A stretch of 64,000 nt of DNA from Nonomuraea montanisoli (GTDB lineage: Bacteria; Actinomycetota; Actinomycetes; Streptosporangiales; Streptosporangiaceae), in the NCBI RefSeq assembly GCF_013363975.1, contig NZ_JABWGN010000004.1:248001-312000 (forward strand). The letters are read 5' to 3'. This document shows positions 44,343 through 53,395 of this stretch, piece after piece (position 1 is the stretch's first letter; each line of letters begins with the position of its first letter). The notes beneath the pieces are model-generated. The model saw nothing but the letters and a program-made list of their open reading frames with translations. It did no database searches and was not told the origin of the DNA. The position numbers and the translations under genes were made by a program.

Positions 44343-45221
44343 ATGAACGACCACGATTTCCTGGCCGGCCGGTTCGAGGAGCACCGCACGCACCTGAAGG
44401 CCGTGGCCTACCGGATGCTCGGTTCCCTGAGCGAGGCCGACGACGCCGTCCAGGAGGCGTGGCTGCGGCTGAGCCGTTCCGGCGCCGACGGCGTGGACAA
44501 CCTGGGCGGCTGGCTGACCACCGTCGTCGGCCGGGTCTGCCTCGACATGCTGCGCTCGCGCCGGGCACGCCGCGAGGACGGGATGGGGGCGCACCTGCCG
44601 GACCCGGTGGTGAGCGCCGCCGCCGGCGGCGACCCCGAGCACGAGGCGCTGGTGGCCGACTCGGTGGGGCTGGCGCTGCTGGTCGTGCTGCAGTCCCTGG
44701 CGCCGGCCGAGCGGCTGGCGTTCGTGCTGCACGACATGTTCGGCGTGCCGTTCGAGGAGATCGGCCCGCTGGTGGAGCGCACGCCGGCGGCGGCCCGGCA
44801 GCTCGCCAGCCGGGCGCGCCGCCGCGTGCGGGGCGGCGCGCCGCGGCCCGAACCGGACCTGGCGCGCCAGCGGCGGGTGGTGGAGGCGTTCCAGGCGGCG
44901 GCGCGCGACGGCGACTTCGAGGCGCTGGTCGCCGTGCTCCACCCGGACGTCGTGGCGCGCGCCGACACGGGCGCGCCGGGCGGCGTCGTCGAGGTGCGGG
45001 GCGCGGCGAACGTCGCCAAGGGGGCGCTGTCCTACCGGCGGGTGGGCCAGGACGGGCGGCACGTGCTGGTCAACGGCTCGGCGGGGTACGTCAACGTGGT
45101 CGGCGGCCGCGCCGTGTCGGTGCACAGCTTCACGATCGTCGACGGCCTCGTCACCGCCATCGACATCCTCGCCGACCCGGAGCGGCTGGAGGCCCTCGAC
45201 CTGACGGCCCCGGCCGGCTGA
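44343..45221 (+). CDS. ECF sigma factor, SigJ-like, with SnoaL-type C-terminal domain
   Basis: A 292-residue extracytoplasmic-function sigma factor. Region 2 includes HLKAVAYRMLGSLSEADDAVQEAWLRL. Region 4 includes LQSLAPAERLAFVLHDMFGVPFEEIGPLV and RTPAAARQLASRARRR. The last 115 residues form a SnoaL-like pocket (RVVEAFQAAARDGDFEALVAVLHPDV), as in SigJ-type factors that carry their own regulatory domain instead of a separate anti-sigma factor. A GGAGG lies before ATG 44343. ECF41-type factors usually neighbour an oxidoreductase; here only a decayed flavoprotein remnant follows, convergent, 23 bp away. Confidence 0.87.
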   Translation: MNDHDFLAGRFEEHRTHLKAVAYRMLGSLSEADDAVQEAWLRLSRSGADGVDNLGGWLTTVVGRVCLDMLRSRRARREDGMGAHLPDPVVSAAAGGDPEHEALVADSVGLALLVVLQSLAPAERLAFVLHDMFGVPFEEIGPLVERTPAAARQLASRARRRVRGGAPRPEPDLARQRRVVEAFQAAARDGDFEALVAVLHPDVVARADTGAPGGVVEVRGAANVAKGALSYRRVGQDGRHVLVNGSAGYVNVVGGRAVSVHSFTIVDGLVTAIDILADPERLEALDLTAPAG

Positions 45222-45244
45222 GCCCCCCGGCGAGGGCCCGCGTT

Positions 45245-45740
45245 TCAGGGCGCGGTCGTGCGCGCGCCCCGCGGCGGGTCGATGCCGAGCTGCTCCGCCC
45301 GGACGAGTCCCGCCGCCGCGTCCGGCACCAGGCCGAGGCTCACGGTGTTCCGGCCCAGCAGCGCGTTGAGCGTCCAGTCGGCGGCCACGCGCAGCCGGTT
45401 GCCCGCCCCGGGCAGGGCGTACAGGTGGTAACCGCCGGTCACCGCCTTGGCCGCCGCGCCGGTGACGGGCAGGCCGAGGGGCGCGGCGACGGCCTGGGCG
45501 GCGCCGAGGTCGGCGACGGTTCCGAGGTCGCGGTGCCGGTACGGGCGGGCCGTGCCGTGGCCGAGTCCGGCGGCGACGTTGCGGGCCACGGCCCGGCCCT
45601 GCCGCATGGCGTGCTGCGCGGTCCGCGGGCAGAGCGCGCCGGCGCGGCCGAGGTCGGGCACCGCGGCGGCGTCCCCGAGCGCGAACACCTCGGGGCTGCG
45701 GCCGCCGCGGAGGGGTGGCGGCGGGCGATCACGGCCGGGC
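45245..45740 (-). pseudogene. Remnant of a type-II NADH dehydrogenase-like flavoprotein
   Basis: Only the C-terminal part of an FAD/NAD-dependent oxidoreductase of the NDH-2 type remains. RSPEVFALGDAAAVPDL is the second FAD-contact motif that normally lies two thirds into the protein, followed by QHAMRQGRAVARNVAA and a hydrophobic C-terminal membrane-binding region. Upstream in frame there is a TAG stop at about 45745, and no N-terminal FAD- or NAD-binding GxGxxG is present. A GTG at 45688 could start a 147-residue peptide, but it could not bind FAD normally. The missing 5' part has been replaced by the promoter region of the divergent regulator gene. Confidence 0.7.
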
Positions 45741-45827
45741 GGGGCCTAGGCTAGGGTTCATCGGGCTGTTTCCGCAGGTCGTGAGGCGCGAGGGGGCGCC
45801 GACCGGGTCACGGCCGGTGGAGCAGGC

Positions 45828-47927
45828 ATGGCCATGGTGTGCGAGTCCACGTTCGTCGGCCGCCGGCACGAGGTGGCCGCGGCCCGCAAGGCGCTGGCCC
45901 GGGCGCGGCTGCTCACGCTGACCGGCACGGGCGGCGTCGGCAAGAGCCGTCTGGCGCTGCGGGTGGCCGACGCGGTGCGCGGCGCGTACCGCGACGGCGT
46001 CGAGGTCGTCGAGCTGGCCACGCTGGAGGCCGGTGAGCTGCTGGCGGCCAGCGTCGCGACCGATCTGGGGCTGCGCGACGGCGAGTCCGACCCCATGGCG
46101 CTGCTGGTGGACCACCTGGCCGAGCGGCGGATGCTGCTCGTGCTCGACAACTGCGAGCACCTGCTGGAGGAGTGCGCCCGGTTCGTGTCCCGGCTGCTGC
46201 GCGAGGCGCCGAAGCTGCGCGTCCTCGCCACCAGCAGGCAGCGGCTCGGCGTGTACGGCGAGCAGGTGCTCACCGTGCAGTCGCTGCCGGTTCCGGACCC
46301 GGGCCTGCCGCCGCACGTCATCGCCCGGCACGACGCGGTGCGGCTGTTCGCCGACCGCGCGGCCGGCGCGTCGCGCGGGTTCGAGCTGACCCGGGAGAAC
46401 GCGGCGGACGTCGCGTGGCTGGCGCGGCGCCTCGACGGACTGCCGCTGGCGATCGAGCTGGCGGCGGCCCGGCTGCGCGCGGTGCCGCTGGAACGGCTGG
46501 TGAGCGAGCTGGACGACCCCCTCCGCGACGGGGCCCTCACCTCCGGGGCGCCGCCGCCCGCGCTCCCGCCCCGCCAGCGCACGCTGGGCGCCACCATGGA
46601 GTGGAGCTACCACCTGTGCTCGCCGGGCGAGCAGCGGCTCTGGGCCCGGCTGGCGATGTTCCCCGGAGGGGCCGGGCTGGAGACGGCCGAGGCGGTGTGC
46701 TCCGGCGGCGAGGTGGACCGGGCCGAGGTGCTCGACCTGGTCGCGGGGCTGGTGGACAAGTCGATCCTGCTCGGCGAGCGGGCCGAGGGCGGCGTCAGGT
46801 ACCGCATGCTCGACACCATCCGCGCGTACGGCTACGACCGGCTGACCGGCGCGGAGGAACGGGAGCTGCGCGAGCGCTTCATCGCCTGGCACCACGACCT
46901 CGTGATCCGCAACCGCATCCACGAGACGGTCCCCGACCAGCTCGAACGCTACCGGCTGCTGCGCCGGGAGCTGCCCAACGTGCGCGCCGCGATCGAGCTG
47001 TGCCTGGGCGGGGCGGGGCCGCCCGCCGTGGGGCTGGAGATGGCGGCGGAGCTGTGGTCGTTCTGGCTGCTGTCCGGGGCGGCGACCGAGGGCCGCTACT
47101 GGCTGGAACGCGGCCTGGAACGGATGCCCGCGCCGAGCCGCGACCGGGCGACGGCGCTGTGGGTGTACAGCATGCTGGCGCTGCGCCAGGGCGACCCCGC
47201 CGCGGCGGCGCCCCGGCTGTCGGAGTGCCGCGCCCTGAGCCGGCGCGAGGAGCTCGCCGACGTGCTGCCGTACGCCGTCCGGACCTCCGGCGTGGCGGCG
47301 TACTCCACCGGCGAGCCCGAGCGCGGGCTCGCCCTGCTGGAGGAGGCGCTGGCCCTGCACCGGTCCGCGGCCGACCTCGACGGGGTGGTGTTCAGCCTGT
47401 ACTACGCGGCGGCGTACGGCGCGAACCAGAACCCGGAGCTGGCGGCGGCGTACGGCGCGGAGATGCTGGAGCTGTGCGAGGCGCATCGGGCGCCCGTGAC
47501 CCGCGGGTACGCCCAGCTCGTGCTCGGCATCGCGCTGTGGAACCTCGGCGACCTGCGCCGGGCCGAGACGCTGGTGGGCGAGGCGGCCGGCTTCACCTGC
47601 GACATCGACGACAAATGGTGCCTGACGCAGTGCGTGGAGGTGCTGGCGTGGGCGGCCGGCGCGCACGGCGACCACGAGCGGGCCGCCGGCCTGCTGGGCG
47701 CCGCGCACGCCCTCTGGCAGGCCGTGGACGCCTCGCCGAACCGGCTGTCGTACCACGCGCCGTGGCACGAGCGGTGCGCGGCGCGGGCCCGCCGGGCGCT
47801 CGGCGTCCGGGCGTACGAGGCGGCGTTCCGCGAGGGCGCCCGGCTGGGCCTCGATCCGCGGCTGCTCGCGGCCGCGCACCGGGCGGGCTCCGCGCGGGTG
47901 CGCGAGGGCATGGGGCGGCCGGGATGA
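45828..47927 (+). CDS. NB-ARC/TPR ATPase regulator lacking a recognisable DNA-binding domain
   Basis: A 699-residue STAND-type ATPase. FVGRRHEVAAARKAL is followed at once by the P-loop GTGGVGKSRLAL (about residue 33), [12 protein letters not shown] (Walker B), LATSRQRLGVYGEQ and [17 protein letters not shown] winged-helix segment (LGATMEWSYHLCSPGEQRLW) and TPR-like helices follow. It ends without the LuxR helix-turn-helix carried by its neighbour and has no SARP module in front. It may act through protein partners, or with the next protein. Its TGA overlaps the ATG of that gene (ATGA), so they are translationally coupled. Confidence 0.83.
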   Translation: MAMVCESTFVGRRHEVAAARKALARARLLTLTGTGGVGKSRLALRVADAVRGAYRDGVEVVELATLEAGELLAASVATDLGLRDGESDPMALLVDHLAERRMLLVLDNCEHLLEECARFVSRLLREAPKLRVLATSRQRLGVYGEQVLTVQSLPVPDPGLPPHVIARHDAVRLFADRAAGASRGFELTRENAADVAWLARRLDGLPLAIELAAARLRAVPLERLVSELDDPLRDGALTSGAPPPALPPRQRTLGATMEWSYHLCSPGEQRLWARLAMFPGGAGLETAEAVCSGGEVDRAEVLDLVAGLVDKSILLGERAEGGVRYRMLDTIRAYGYDRLTGAEERELRERFIAWHHDLVIRNRIHETVPDQLERYRLLRRELPNVRAAIELCLGGAGPPAVGLEMAAELWSFWLLSGAATEGRYWLERGLERMPAPSRDRATALWVYSMLALRQGDPAAAAPRLSECRALSRREELADVLPYAVRTSGVAAYSTGEPERGLALLEEALALHRSAADLDGVVFSLYYAAAYGANQNPELAAAYGAEMLELCEAHRAPVTRGYAQLVLGIALWNLGDLRRAETLVGEAAGFTCDIDDKWCLTQCVEVLAWAAGAHGDHERAAGLLGAAHALWQAVDASPNRLSYHAPWHERCAARARRALGVRAYEAAFREGARLGLDPRLLAAAHRAGSARVREGMGRPG

Positions 47928-50440
47928 CCGCGGGGGCGACGACGCGCCGGACCGAGGGGAACCTGCCGGCCGAGCTGACCAGCTTCGTGGGACGCCGCCA
48001 GGAGCTGGCCGAGGCGAGACGGCTGCTGTCCGCCGGCCGGCTGCTGACCTTGACCGGTGTGGGCGGGGTCGGCAAGACGAGGCTGGCGCTGCGGCTGGCC
48101 GCGGAGGTGGCGCGCGGCCAGCCCCACGGGGTGTGGCTGACCGACCTCGCCCCCCTCACGACCGGGGAGCTGCTCGCGGGGACGGTGGCGCAGACCATCG
48201 GGTGCCACCGGCACGATCTGGAGGGGCTGCGCGAGCATCTGCGCGGCAGGCGGATGCTCCTGGTGCTCGACAACTGCGAGCACCTGGTGCCGGCGTGCGC
48301 GGCCCTGGTGACCGAGCTGCTCGCCGCCGGGCGCGGCGTGCGGATCGTCGCCACCAGCCGGCAGCCGCTGCACGTGCCGGGCGAGAGCCTGCTGGAGGTC
48401 CCGCCGCTGGCGGTGCCGGCCGAGCCGGGGGGCGGATCCGGGGCCGCGTCCGGGCCCGGGTCCGGTTCGGGGGGCGGGCCCGGGACCGGGGCTGGGGCGG
48501 CCGACGGGCTGGTGCCCGCCCAGGCGGACCCCGCGTCGCGCCCGGCGCCGGATCCCGCGACCCCGTCCGTGCCGGGCCGGGCGGCGGGTGCGGGCCGGGA
48601 GAGGCCCCTGGAGGTGGGCTCGGAGGCGGTCAGCCTGTTCGCCGACCGGGTGGCGGCCGTGGTGCCGGGCTTCACGGTCGACGCGGGCAACAGTGTGGCG
48701 GTGACCCGGCTGTGCCGGCGGCTCGACGGGATCCCGCTGGCCATCGAGCTGGCGGCGGTGCGGATGCGGGCGCTTTCGGTCGAGCAGATCCTGGACCGGA
48801 TCGACGACCGGTTCCGGCTGCTCACGCAGGGCGTGCGGGTGACGATGCCGCGTCAGCGGACGCTGCGCGCGCTGGTCGACTGGAGCTACGACCTGTGCTC
48901 GCCCGAGGAGCGCGCCCTGTGGCGGCGGCTGTCGGTCTTCTCCGGCGGCTGGGACCCGGAGGCGGCGGCCGAGGTGTGCTGCTCGGCCGAGCTGCCTCGG
49001 GAGGCCGTTCCGGATGTCCTGGACGCGCTGGTCGACAAGTCGGTCGTGCTGCGCAGGGAGGACGGGTGGGGCGTCCGGTACGAGATGCTGGAGACGCTGC
49101 GCCAGTACGGCGAGGAGCGGCTGGCCGAGTCGGGCGGGCGCGCGGCGCTGCGGGCGCGCCACCGCGACTGGTGCCGCGGGCTGGCCGCGAGGGCCGAGGA
49201 CGAGTGGTTCGGCGCGAACCAGATGCGGTGGCTGGGCCGGCTGCGCAACGAGCAGGCGAACGTGCGGGCCGCGCTGGAGTTCTGCCTGAGCGAGCCGGGT
49301 GAGGCGTGGGCCGCGCTGGAGATCGGCGCCGCGATGTGGAGCCACCGGCTGTCGTGGACGTCGCCGAGCGAGGGACACCACTGGCTGGAGCGGGCGCTGG
49401 CGGCCGGCACGGCGCCGGGGGCAGGGCAGGCGTCCGCGACCGGCGCGGCGGAGGGTTCGGCGCGGGCCAAGGCGCTGTGGGTGGACGCCTGGCTCGTGCT
49501 GCTGCGGGGCGACGCGGGCGCCGCGCGGCCCCTGCTGGAGGAGTGCCGGGCGCTTTCGGAGCGGCTCGGCGACGAGGCGCAGCTCGCGGGGGCGGTGCAC
49601 ATCTCCGGGTTCGCGGCGCTGCTGGCGGGCGACTTCCCCCGCGCCTTCGCCCTGCTGGAGGAGGCGCTGGAGCGGCGGCGGGCGCTGGGCTTCCGGGGGC
49701 CCGCCTGGGTCACGCTGTTCCAGCTCGCGATGGCCGCGGTGTTCATGGACGACCCGCGCGCGCCGGGCCTGTGCGAGGAGGTGCTGGAGACCGCCAGGCG
49801 CGAGCGCGCCGAGTGGTCGGTGTCGTACGGGTTGTGGATCGTGGCCCTGGACCGGTGGCGGCGCGGCGACGCGGAGGCCGCCGTCGCCATGATGCGCGAC
49901 GCGATCCGGGTGAAGGTGCGCTGCCACGACCACCTCGGGCTCGCCCAGTGCCTGGAGGGGCTGGCCTGGATCCTGGCCGGCCAGGGCAGGCGGGCGCGCG
50001 CCGCCGAACTGCTCGGCGCGGCCCACATGGTGTGGCGCTCGATCGGGACGTCGCTGTCGGGCCTCGGCCACCTGGCCCGCTTCCACGACCGGTGCGAGGA
50101 GGAGCTGCGGCACGACCTGGGCGACGAGGGGTTCGCCGCGGGCTTCCGGCGCGGCTCGGAGCTCACGCTGGACGCCGCCGCGGCGTACGCGCTGGAGGAG
50201 AGCCCGGTGGCCGTCGCGGGGGACGCCGAGCAGGACCCGGGGCTCGCCGCGCTGCTCACCCGCAGGGAACGGGAGATCGCCGAGCTGGTGGCGAGGGGGC
50301 TGAGCAACCGGCAGATCGCGGAGGAGCTGGTGATCGCGCAGCGCACCGCCGAGAACCACGTGGAGAACATCCTGCGCAAGCTCGGCTTCACCTCACGGGA
50401 GCAGATCATCCGCGCCTGGAGCCCGCGTCAAGCCGGCTGA
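47924..50440 (+). CDS. LuxR-family regulator with NB-ARC ATPase and TPR domains
   Basis: An 838-residue STAND-type regulator similar in layout to the preceding protein. SFVGRRQELAEARRLL and the P-loop GVGGVGKTRLAL (about residue 44) open the ATPase; [13 protein letters not shown] and [16 protein letters not shown] follow. TPR-like helices cover the middle. The C-terminus has a complete LuxR helix-turn-helix: LTRREREIAELVARGLSNRQIAEELV and then RTAENHVENILRKLG. A Gly/Ser/Pro-rich insertion (about residues 165-225) splits the ATPase domain and is absent from the upstream paralogue. The ATG overlaps the upstream stop. The pair may form one sensor complex; the ligand and target are unknown. Confidence 0.86.
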   Translation: MTAGATTRRTEGNLPAELTSFVGRRQELAEARRLLSAGRLLTLTGVGGVGKTRLALRLAAEVARGQPHGVWLTDLAPLTTGELLAGTVAQTIGCHRHDLEGLREHLRGRRMLLVLDNCEHLVPACAALVTELLAAGRGVRIVATSRQPLHVPGESLLEVPPLAVPAEPGGGSGAASGPGSGSGGGPGTGAGAADGLVPAQADPASRPAPDPATPSVPGRAAGAGRERPLEVGSEAVSLFADRVAAVVPGFTVDAGNSVAVTRLCRRLDGIPLAIELAAVRMRALSVEQILDRIDDRFRLLTQGVRVTMPRQRTLRALVDWSYDLCSPEERALWRRLSVFSGGWDPEAAAEVCCSAELPREAVPDVLDALVDKSVVLRREDGWGVRYEMLETLRQYGEERLAESGGRAALRARHRDWCRGLAARAEDEWFGANQMRWLGRLRNEQANVRAALEFCLSEPGEAWAALEIGAAMWSHRLSWTSPSEGHHWLERALAAGTAPGAGQASATGAAEGSARAKALWVDAWLVLLRGDAGAARPLLEECRALSERLGDEAQLAGAVHISGFAALLAGDFPRAFALLEEALERRRALGFRGPAWVTLFQLAMAAVFMDDPRAPGLCEEVLETARRERAEWSVSYGLWIVALDRWRRGDAEAAVAMMRDAIRVKVRCHDHLGLAQCLEGLAWILAGQGRRARAAELLGAAHMVWRSIGTSLSGLGHLARFHDRCEEELRHDLGDEGFAAGFRRGSELTLDAAAAYALEESPVAVAGDAEQDPGLAALLTRREREIAELVARGLSNRQIAEELVIAQRTAENHVENILRKLGFTSREQIIRAWSPRQAG

Positions 50441-50579
50441 CACGCCTTTGACCTTCGGTTCTGTACGATGAACGGAGCATCGGACGGGCCGCTGCACGGC
50501 GTGCCCGCGGCAGGACCTGCGCCGCGTGGCCGCCGCATCGTGCTCGCCCGCCGGGCGATCGAGCCCCGCGGAGGGGCCA

Positions 50580-52223
50580 GTGCACGACCACGCCAGCCAC
50601 GATCTCGGCAGGGGCCGTCCCGGCAGGTCCGGGCCGGAGCCGCTGGTGTGTGTCCGCGGGGTGCGCAAGCGGTTCGGCGGCACTCCGGCCCTCGACGGCG
50701 TCGACCTCGACCTGGCCCCCGGTAGCGTCCTGGCGCTGGTGGGGCGGAACGGCGCGGGCAAGTCCACCCTGATCAGGATCCTTGCGGGCGTCCACCGCGC
50801 CGACGCCGGGCAGGTGACGGTCGCGGGGCACCCGCTCGGCGGGCGGGAGGCGGCCGGCCGGATGTCGTTCGTCCACCAGGACCCGGCGCTGGTCGAGTGG
50901 ATGAGCGTCGCCGAGAACGTCGCGCTCGGCGCCGGCTACCCGCGGCGCGGCGGCCTGATCTCGTGGCGGGCGGCGCGCCGGCGCTGCGCGGAGGCGCTCG
51001 ACGCGGTCGGCGCCCGGATCGACCCCGGCGAGCGGGCCGGCGACCTCACCCGGGCCGAGCGGTCGCTGGTCGCCGTGGCCCGGGCGCTGGCCCGCGACAC
51101 CGAGGTGATCGTGCTGGACGAGCCGACCGCGAGCCTGGGCACGGCCGACCGGGAGCGGCTGTTCGCGGTGCTGCGGGAGTTGCGCGGGCGCGGGCGCGGC
51201 ATCGTGTACGTGAGCCACCGGCTGGGCGAGGTGCGCGAGCTGGCCGACAGCGTCGCCGTGCTGCGCGACGGCCGCGTCGTCCGGCACGGCCCCCTCGACG
51301 ACGGCGGCAGCCAGAGTGACGACGGCGGCGGGCATGGCCGCAGCGATGCTCGTGACGGCGGCGCGAGTGACGGTAGCGGCGGCGCGAGTGACGGTAGCGG
51401 GCGGGAAGACGGCGGCGGCGGGGGTGATGAGCTGGTGCGCGCGATCGTCGGCGGCGAGCCGGCCGTCCATCGGCGCGCCCGGCGCGAGGCGGGTGAGGTC
51501 GTGCTGAGCGTGCGCGCCTTGCTCACCGAGCTGGCCGGGCCGGTGGGCTTCGACCTGCGGGCCGGGGAGGCGATCGGCCTGACGGGGCTCGCCGGCGCCG
51601 GGCACGTCGACGTGGGGCGGGCGCTGGCCGGCGTGCGGCCCGTGGCGGGCGGCCGGGTGCTGCTCGACGGGCGGCCCTTCCGGCCGCGCTCGGCACCGGA
51701 GGCGGTCGCGGCGGGGGTCGGGATCGTCGCGGGCGACCGGATGGAGGAGGGCGCCGCGCCCGACCTCAGCGTCCGGGAGAACGTGCTGGCCAACCCCCGG
51801 CTGCACGGCTGCTCGCCGCCGGCCTGGCTGGGGCCGCGCCGGGAGCGGGAGCGGGCCGCGGCGCTGCTGGCGCGCCTCGGGGTGCGCCCGCCCGGCACCG
51901 AGCTGCCGTTCACGGCCCTGTCGGGCGGCAACCAGCAGAAGGCGCTGGTCGGGCGCTGGCTGTGGACCGGGCGGCGGGTGCTGGTCCTGGAGGAGCCGAC
52001 GGCGGGGGTGGACGTCGCCGCCCGCCCGGAGATCTACCGGCTCCTCGACGCCGCCCTCCGCGACGGCCTGGCGCTCGTGCTGGTCTCGGCCGACGCCGAG
52101 GAGATCGCGCACGTCTGCGACCGGGCGCTCGTCCTCGCGGACGGCTCGGTGACCGCCGAGCTGGCCGGGGACGCCCTGACCGTCACCGGCGTCACCCGCG
52201 CCGTCACGGGGGCGGGCCGCTGA
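50580..52223 (+). CDS. Sugar-type ABC importer ATPase (RbsA-like, two ABC domains)
   Basis: A 547-residue ATPase with two ABC halves, as in ribose/galactose/xylose importers. The first half has VGRNGAGKSTLIRILAG, a degenerate signature (LTRAERSLVAVARAL) and VIVLDEPTASLG. The second half has a degenerate Walker A (LTGLAGAGHVDVGRAL, lacking GKS), an intact signature (LSGGNQQKALVGRWL) and VLVLEEPTAGVD, the normal asymmetry of this class. GTG 50580 is preferred because GGAGGGG (50570-50576) is placed well before it. An Asp/Gly/Ser-rich insertion (about residues 242-285) joins the halves and is longer than usual. The TGA overlaps the permease ATG. Confidence 0.88.
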   Translation: MHDHASHDLGRGRPGRSGPEPLVCVRGVRKRFGGTPALDGVDLDLAPGSVLALVGRNGAGKSTLIRILAGVHRADAGQVTVAGHPLGGREAAGRMSFVHQDPALVEWMSVAENVALGAGYPRRGGLISWRAARRRCAEALDAVGARIDPGERAGDLTRAERSLVAVARALARDTEVIVLDEPTASLGTADRERLFAVLRELRGRGRGIVYVSHRLGEVRELADSVAVLRDGRVVRHGPLDDGGSQSDDGGGHGRSDARDGGASDGSGGASDGSGREDGGGGGDELVRAIVGGEPAVHRRARREAGEVVLSVRALLTELAGPVGFDLRAGEAIGLTGLAGAGHVDVGRALAGVRPVAGGRVLLDGRPFRPRSAPEAVAAGVGIVAGDRMEEGAAPDLSVRENVLANPRLHGCSPPAWLGPRRERERAAALLARLGVRPPGTELPFTALSGGNQQKALVGRWLWTGRRVLVLEEPTAGVDVAARPEIYRLLDAALRDGLALVLVSADAEEIAHVCDRALVLADGSVTAELAGDALTVTGVTRAVTGAGR

Positions 52224-53395
52224 TGGCCGCCGGGGGCCGCGTCCGCCCGCGCCGCTCGGCGCCGGGCCGTCTCGTCGGCGCCTACGGGCTGCTGGCGCTG
52301 GCGGTCCTGCTGTTCGTGGTCTTCTCGCTGGCGCTGCCCGCGACCTTCCCGACGGCCGCCAACCTGCGGCTGGTCCTGTCCACGAACGCGGTCATCGCGA
52401 TCCTGGCGCTGGGGGCGATGGTCCCGATCGTCACGGGGAAGTTCGACCTGTCCATCGGGTACGGGCTCGGCCTGTGGCACGTCGTGACGCTGGAGCTGAT
52501 CGTGACCGGCGGCTGGCCGTGGCCGCCGGCCTGCCTCGGTGTCCTGGTGGGCGGGGCGCTGGCGGGGGTGGTCAACGGGCTGCTCGTGGAGTTCGCCCGG
52601 ATCGACTCGTTCATCGCCACCCTCGGCACCGGCAGCGTGCTGTACGCGATCACGGGGTGGGTGACCGGGGGCGCCAGGGTCGTACCGGGGCCCGAGGGGC
52701 TGCCGGCCGCCTTCTCCAGCCTGACCGACGCGACGGTGCTGGGCCTGCCGGCGCCCGCGCTGTACGTCGCGGCGCTGACGGCCGTGCTGTGGGTGGCGCT
52801 CGAACGGCTCCCCCTCGGCCGCCACCTGTACGTCATCGGCTCCAACCCGCGCGCCGCCGAGCTGGTCGGCATCCCCACCCGCCGCTACGTGTGCGCCGCG
52901 TTCACCGCCTCGGGGCTGGTCACGGGCTTCGCGGGCGTCCTGCTGGCCGCCCAGAACCAGATCGGCAACCCGAGCGTCGGCCTGGACTACCTGCTGCCCG
53001 CGTTCACCGCCGCCCTGCTCGGCTCGTCCGTGATCAGGCCCGGCCGGCCGAACCCGCTCGGCACGGTGATCGCGGTGGGCGTCCTCGCGGTCGGCCTGTC
53101 GGGGCTCGGCCAGCTCGGCGCGGACTTCTGGGTGACGCCGCTGTTCAACGGGCTGACGCTGCTGGCGGCCGTCGGCCTGGTCGGCTACTCGGCCCGGCGG
53201 CGGCTGCGCGCCCGTCCCCCGGCGCCCGGGACGACGGCCCCTCCGCCGACCGCCGCCTCCGCCGCCTCGGCGGCCTCCGCCTCCGCGGCCTCCCCCGCCT
53301 CCTCGGCTTCCTCGTCTCCGGACGCGCCGCCGGGGACGGCGCGGGAGGCGGCGGCGAGCGAGCGTCCCGAACCGGAGTCCCGGGAAGAGCCATGA
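52223..53395 (+). CDS. Sugar-type ABC importer permease (RbsC-like)
   Basis: A 390-residue permease of the ribose/xylose/galactose class with eight to ten membrane segments. TNAVIAILALGAMVPIVTGKFDLSIGYGLGL and LYVIGSNPRAAELVGIPTRRYVCAAFTASGLVTGFAG are the class motifs; the second is the ATPase-coupling region. The last 65 residues form a Pro/Ala/Ser-rich tail outside the membrane core, with alternating AASAAS units. ATG 52223 overlaps the ATPase stop (TGATG) and its own stop overlaps the next ATG (ATGA). Confidence 0.88.
   Translation: MAAGGRVRPRRSAPGRLVGAYGLLALAVLLFVVFSLALPATFPTAANLRLVLSTNAVIAILALGAMVPIVTGKFDLSIGYGLGLWHVVTLELIVTGGWPWPPACLGVLVGGALAGVVNGLLVEFARIDSFIATLGTGSVLYAITGWVTGGARVVPGPEGLPAAFSSLTDATVLGLPAPALYVAALTAVLWVALERLPLGRHLYVIGSNPRAAELVGIPTRRYVCAAFTASGLVTGFAGVLLAAQNQIGNPSVGLDYLLPAFTAALLGSSVIRPGRPNPLGTVIAVGVLAVGLSGLGQLGADFWVTPLFNGLTLLAAVGLVGYSARRRLRARPPAPGTTAPPPTAASAASAASASAASPASSASSSPDAPPGTAREAAASERPEPESREEP

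Noticed and set aside
50441..50579. Small gene starting at ATG 50468 before the sugar ATPase
   Set aside because: Arg/Pro-rich sequence without family features that runs into the ATPase gene in another frame.
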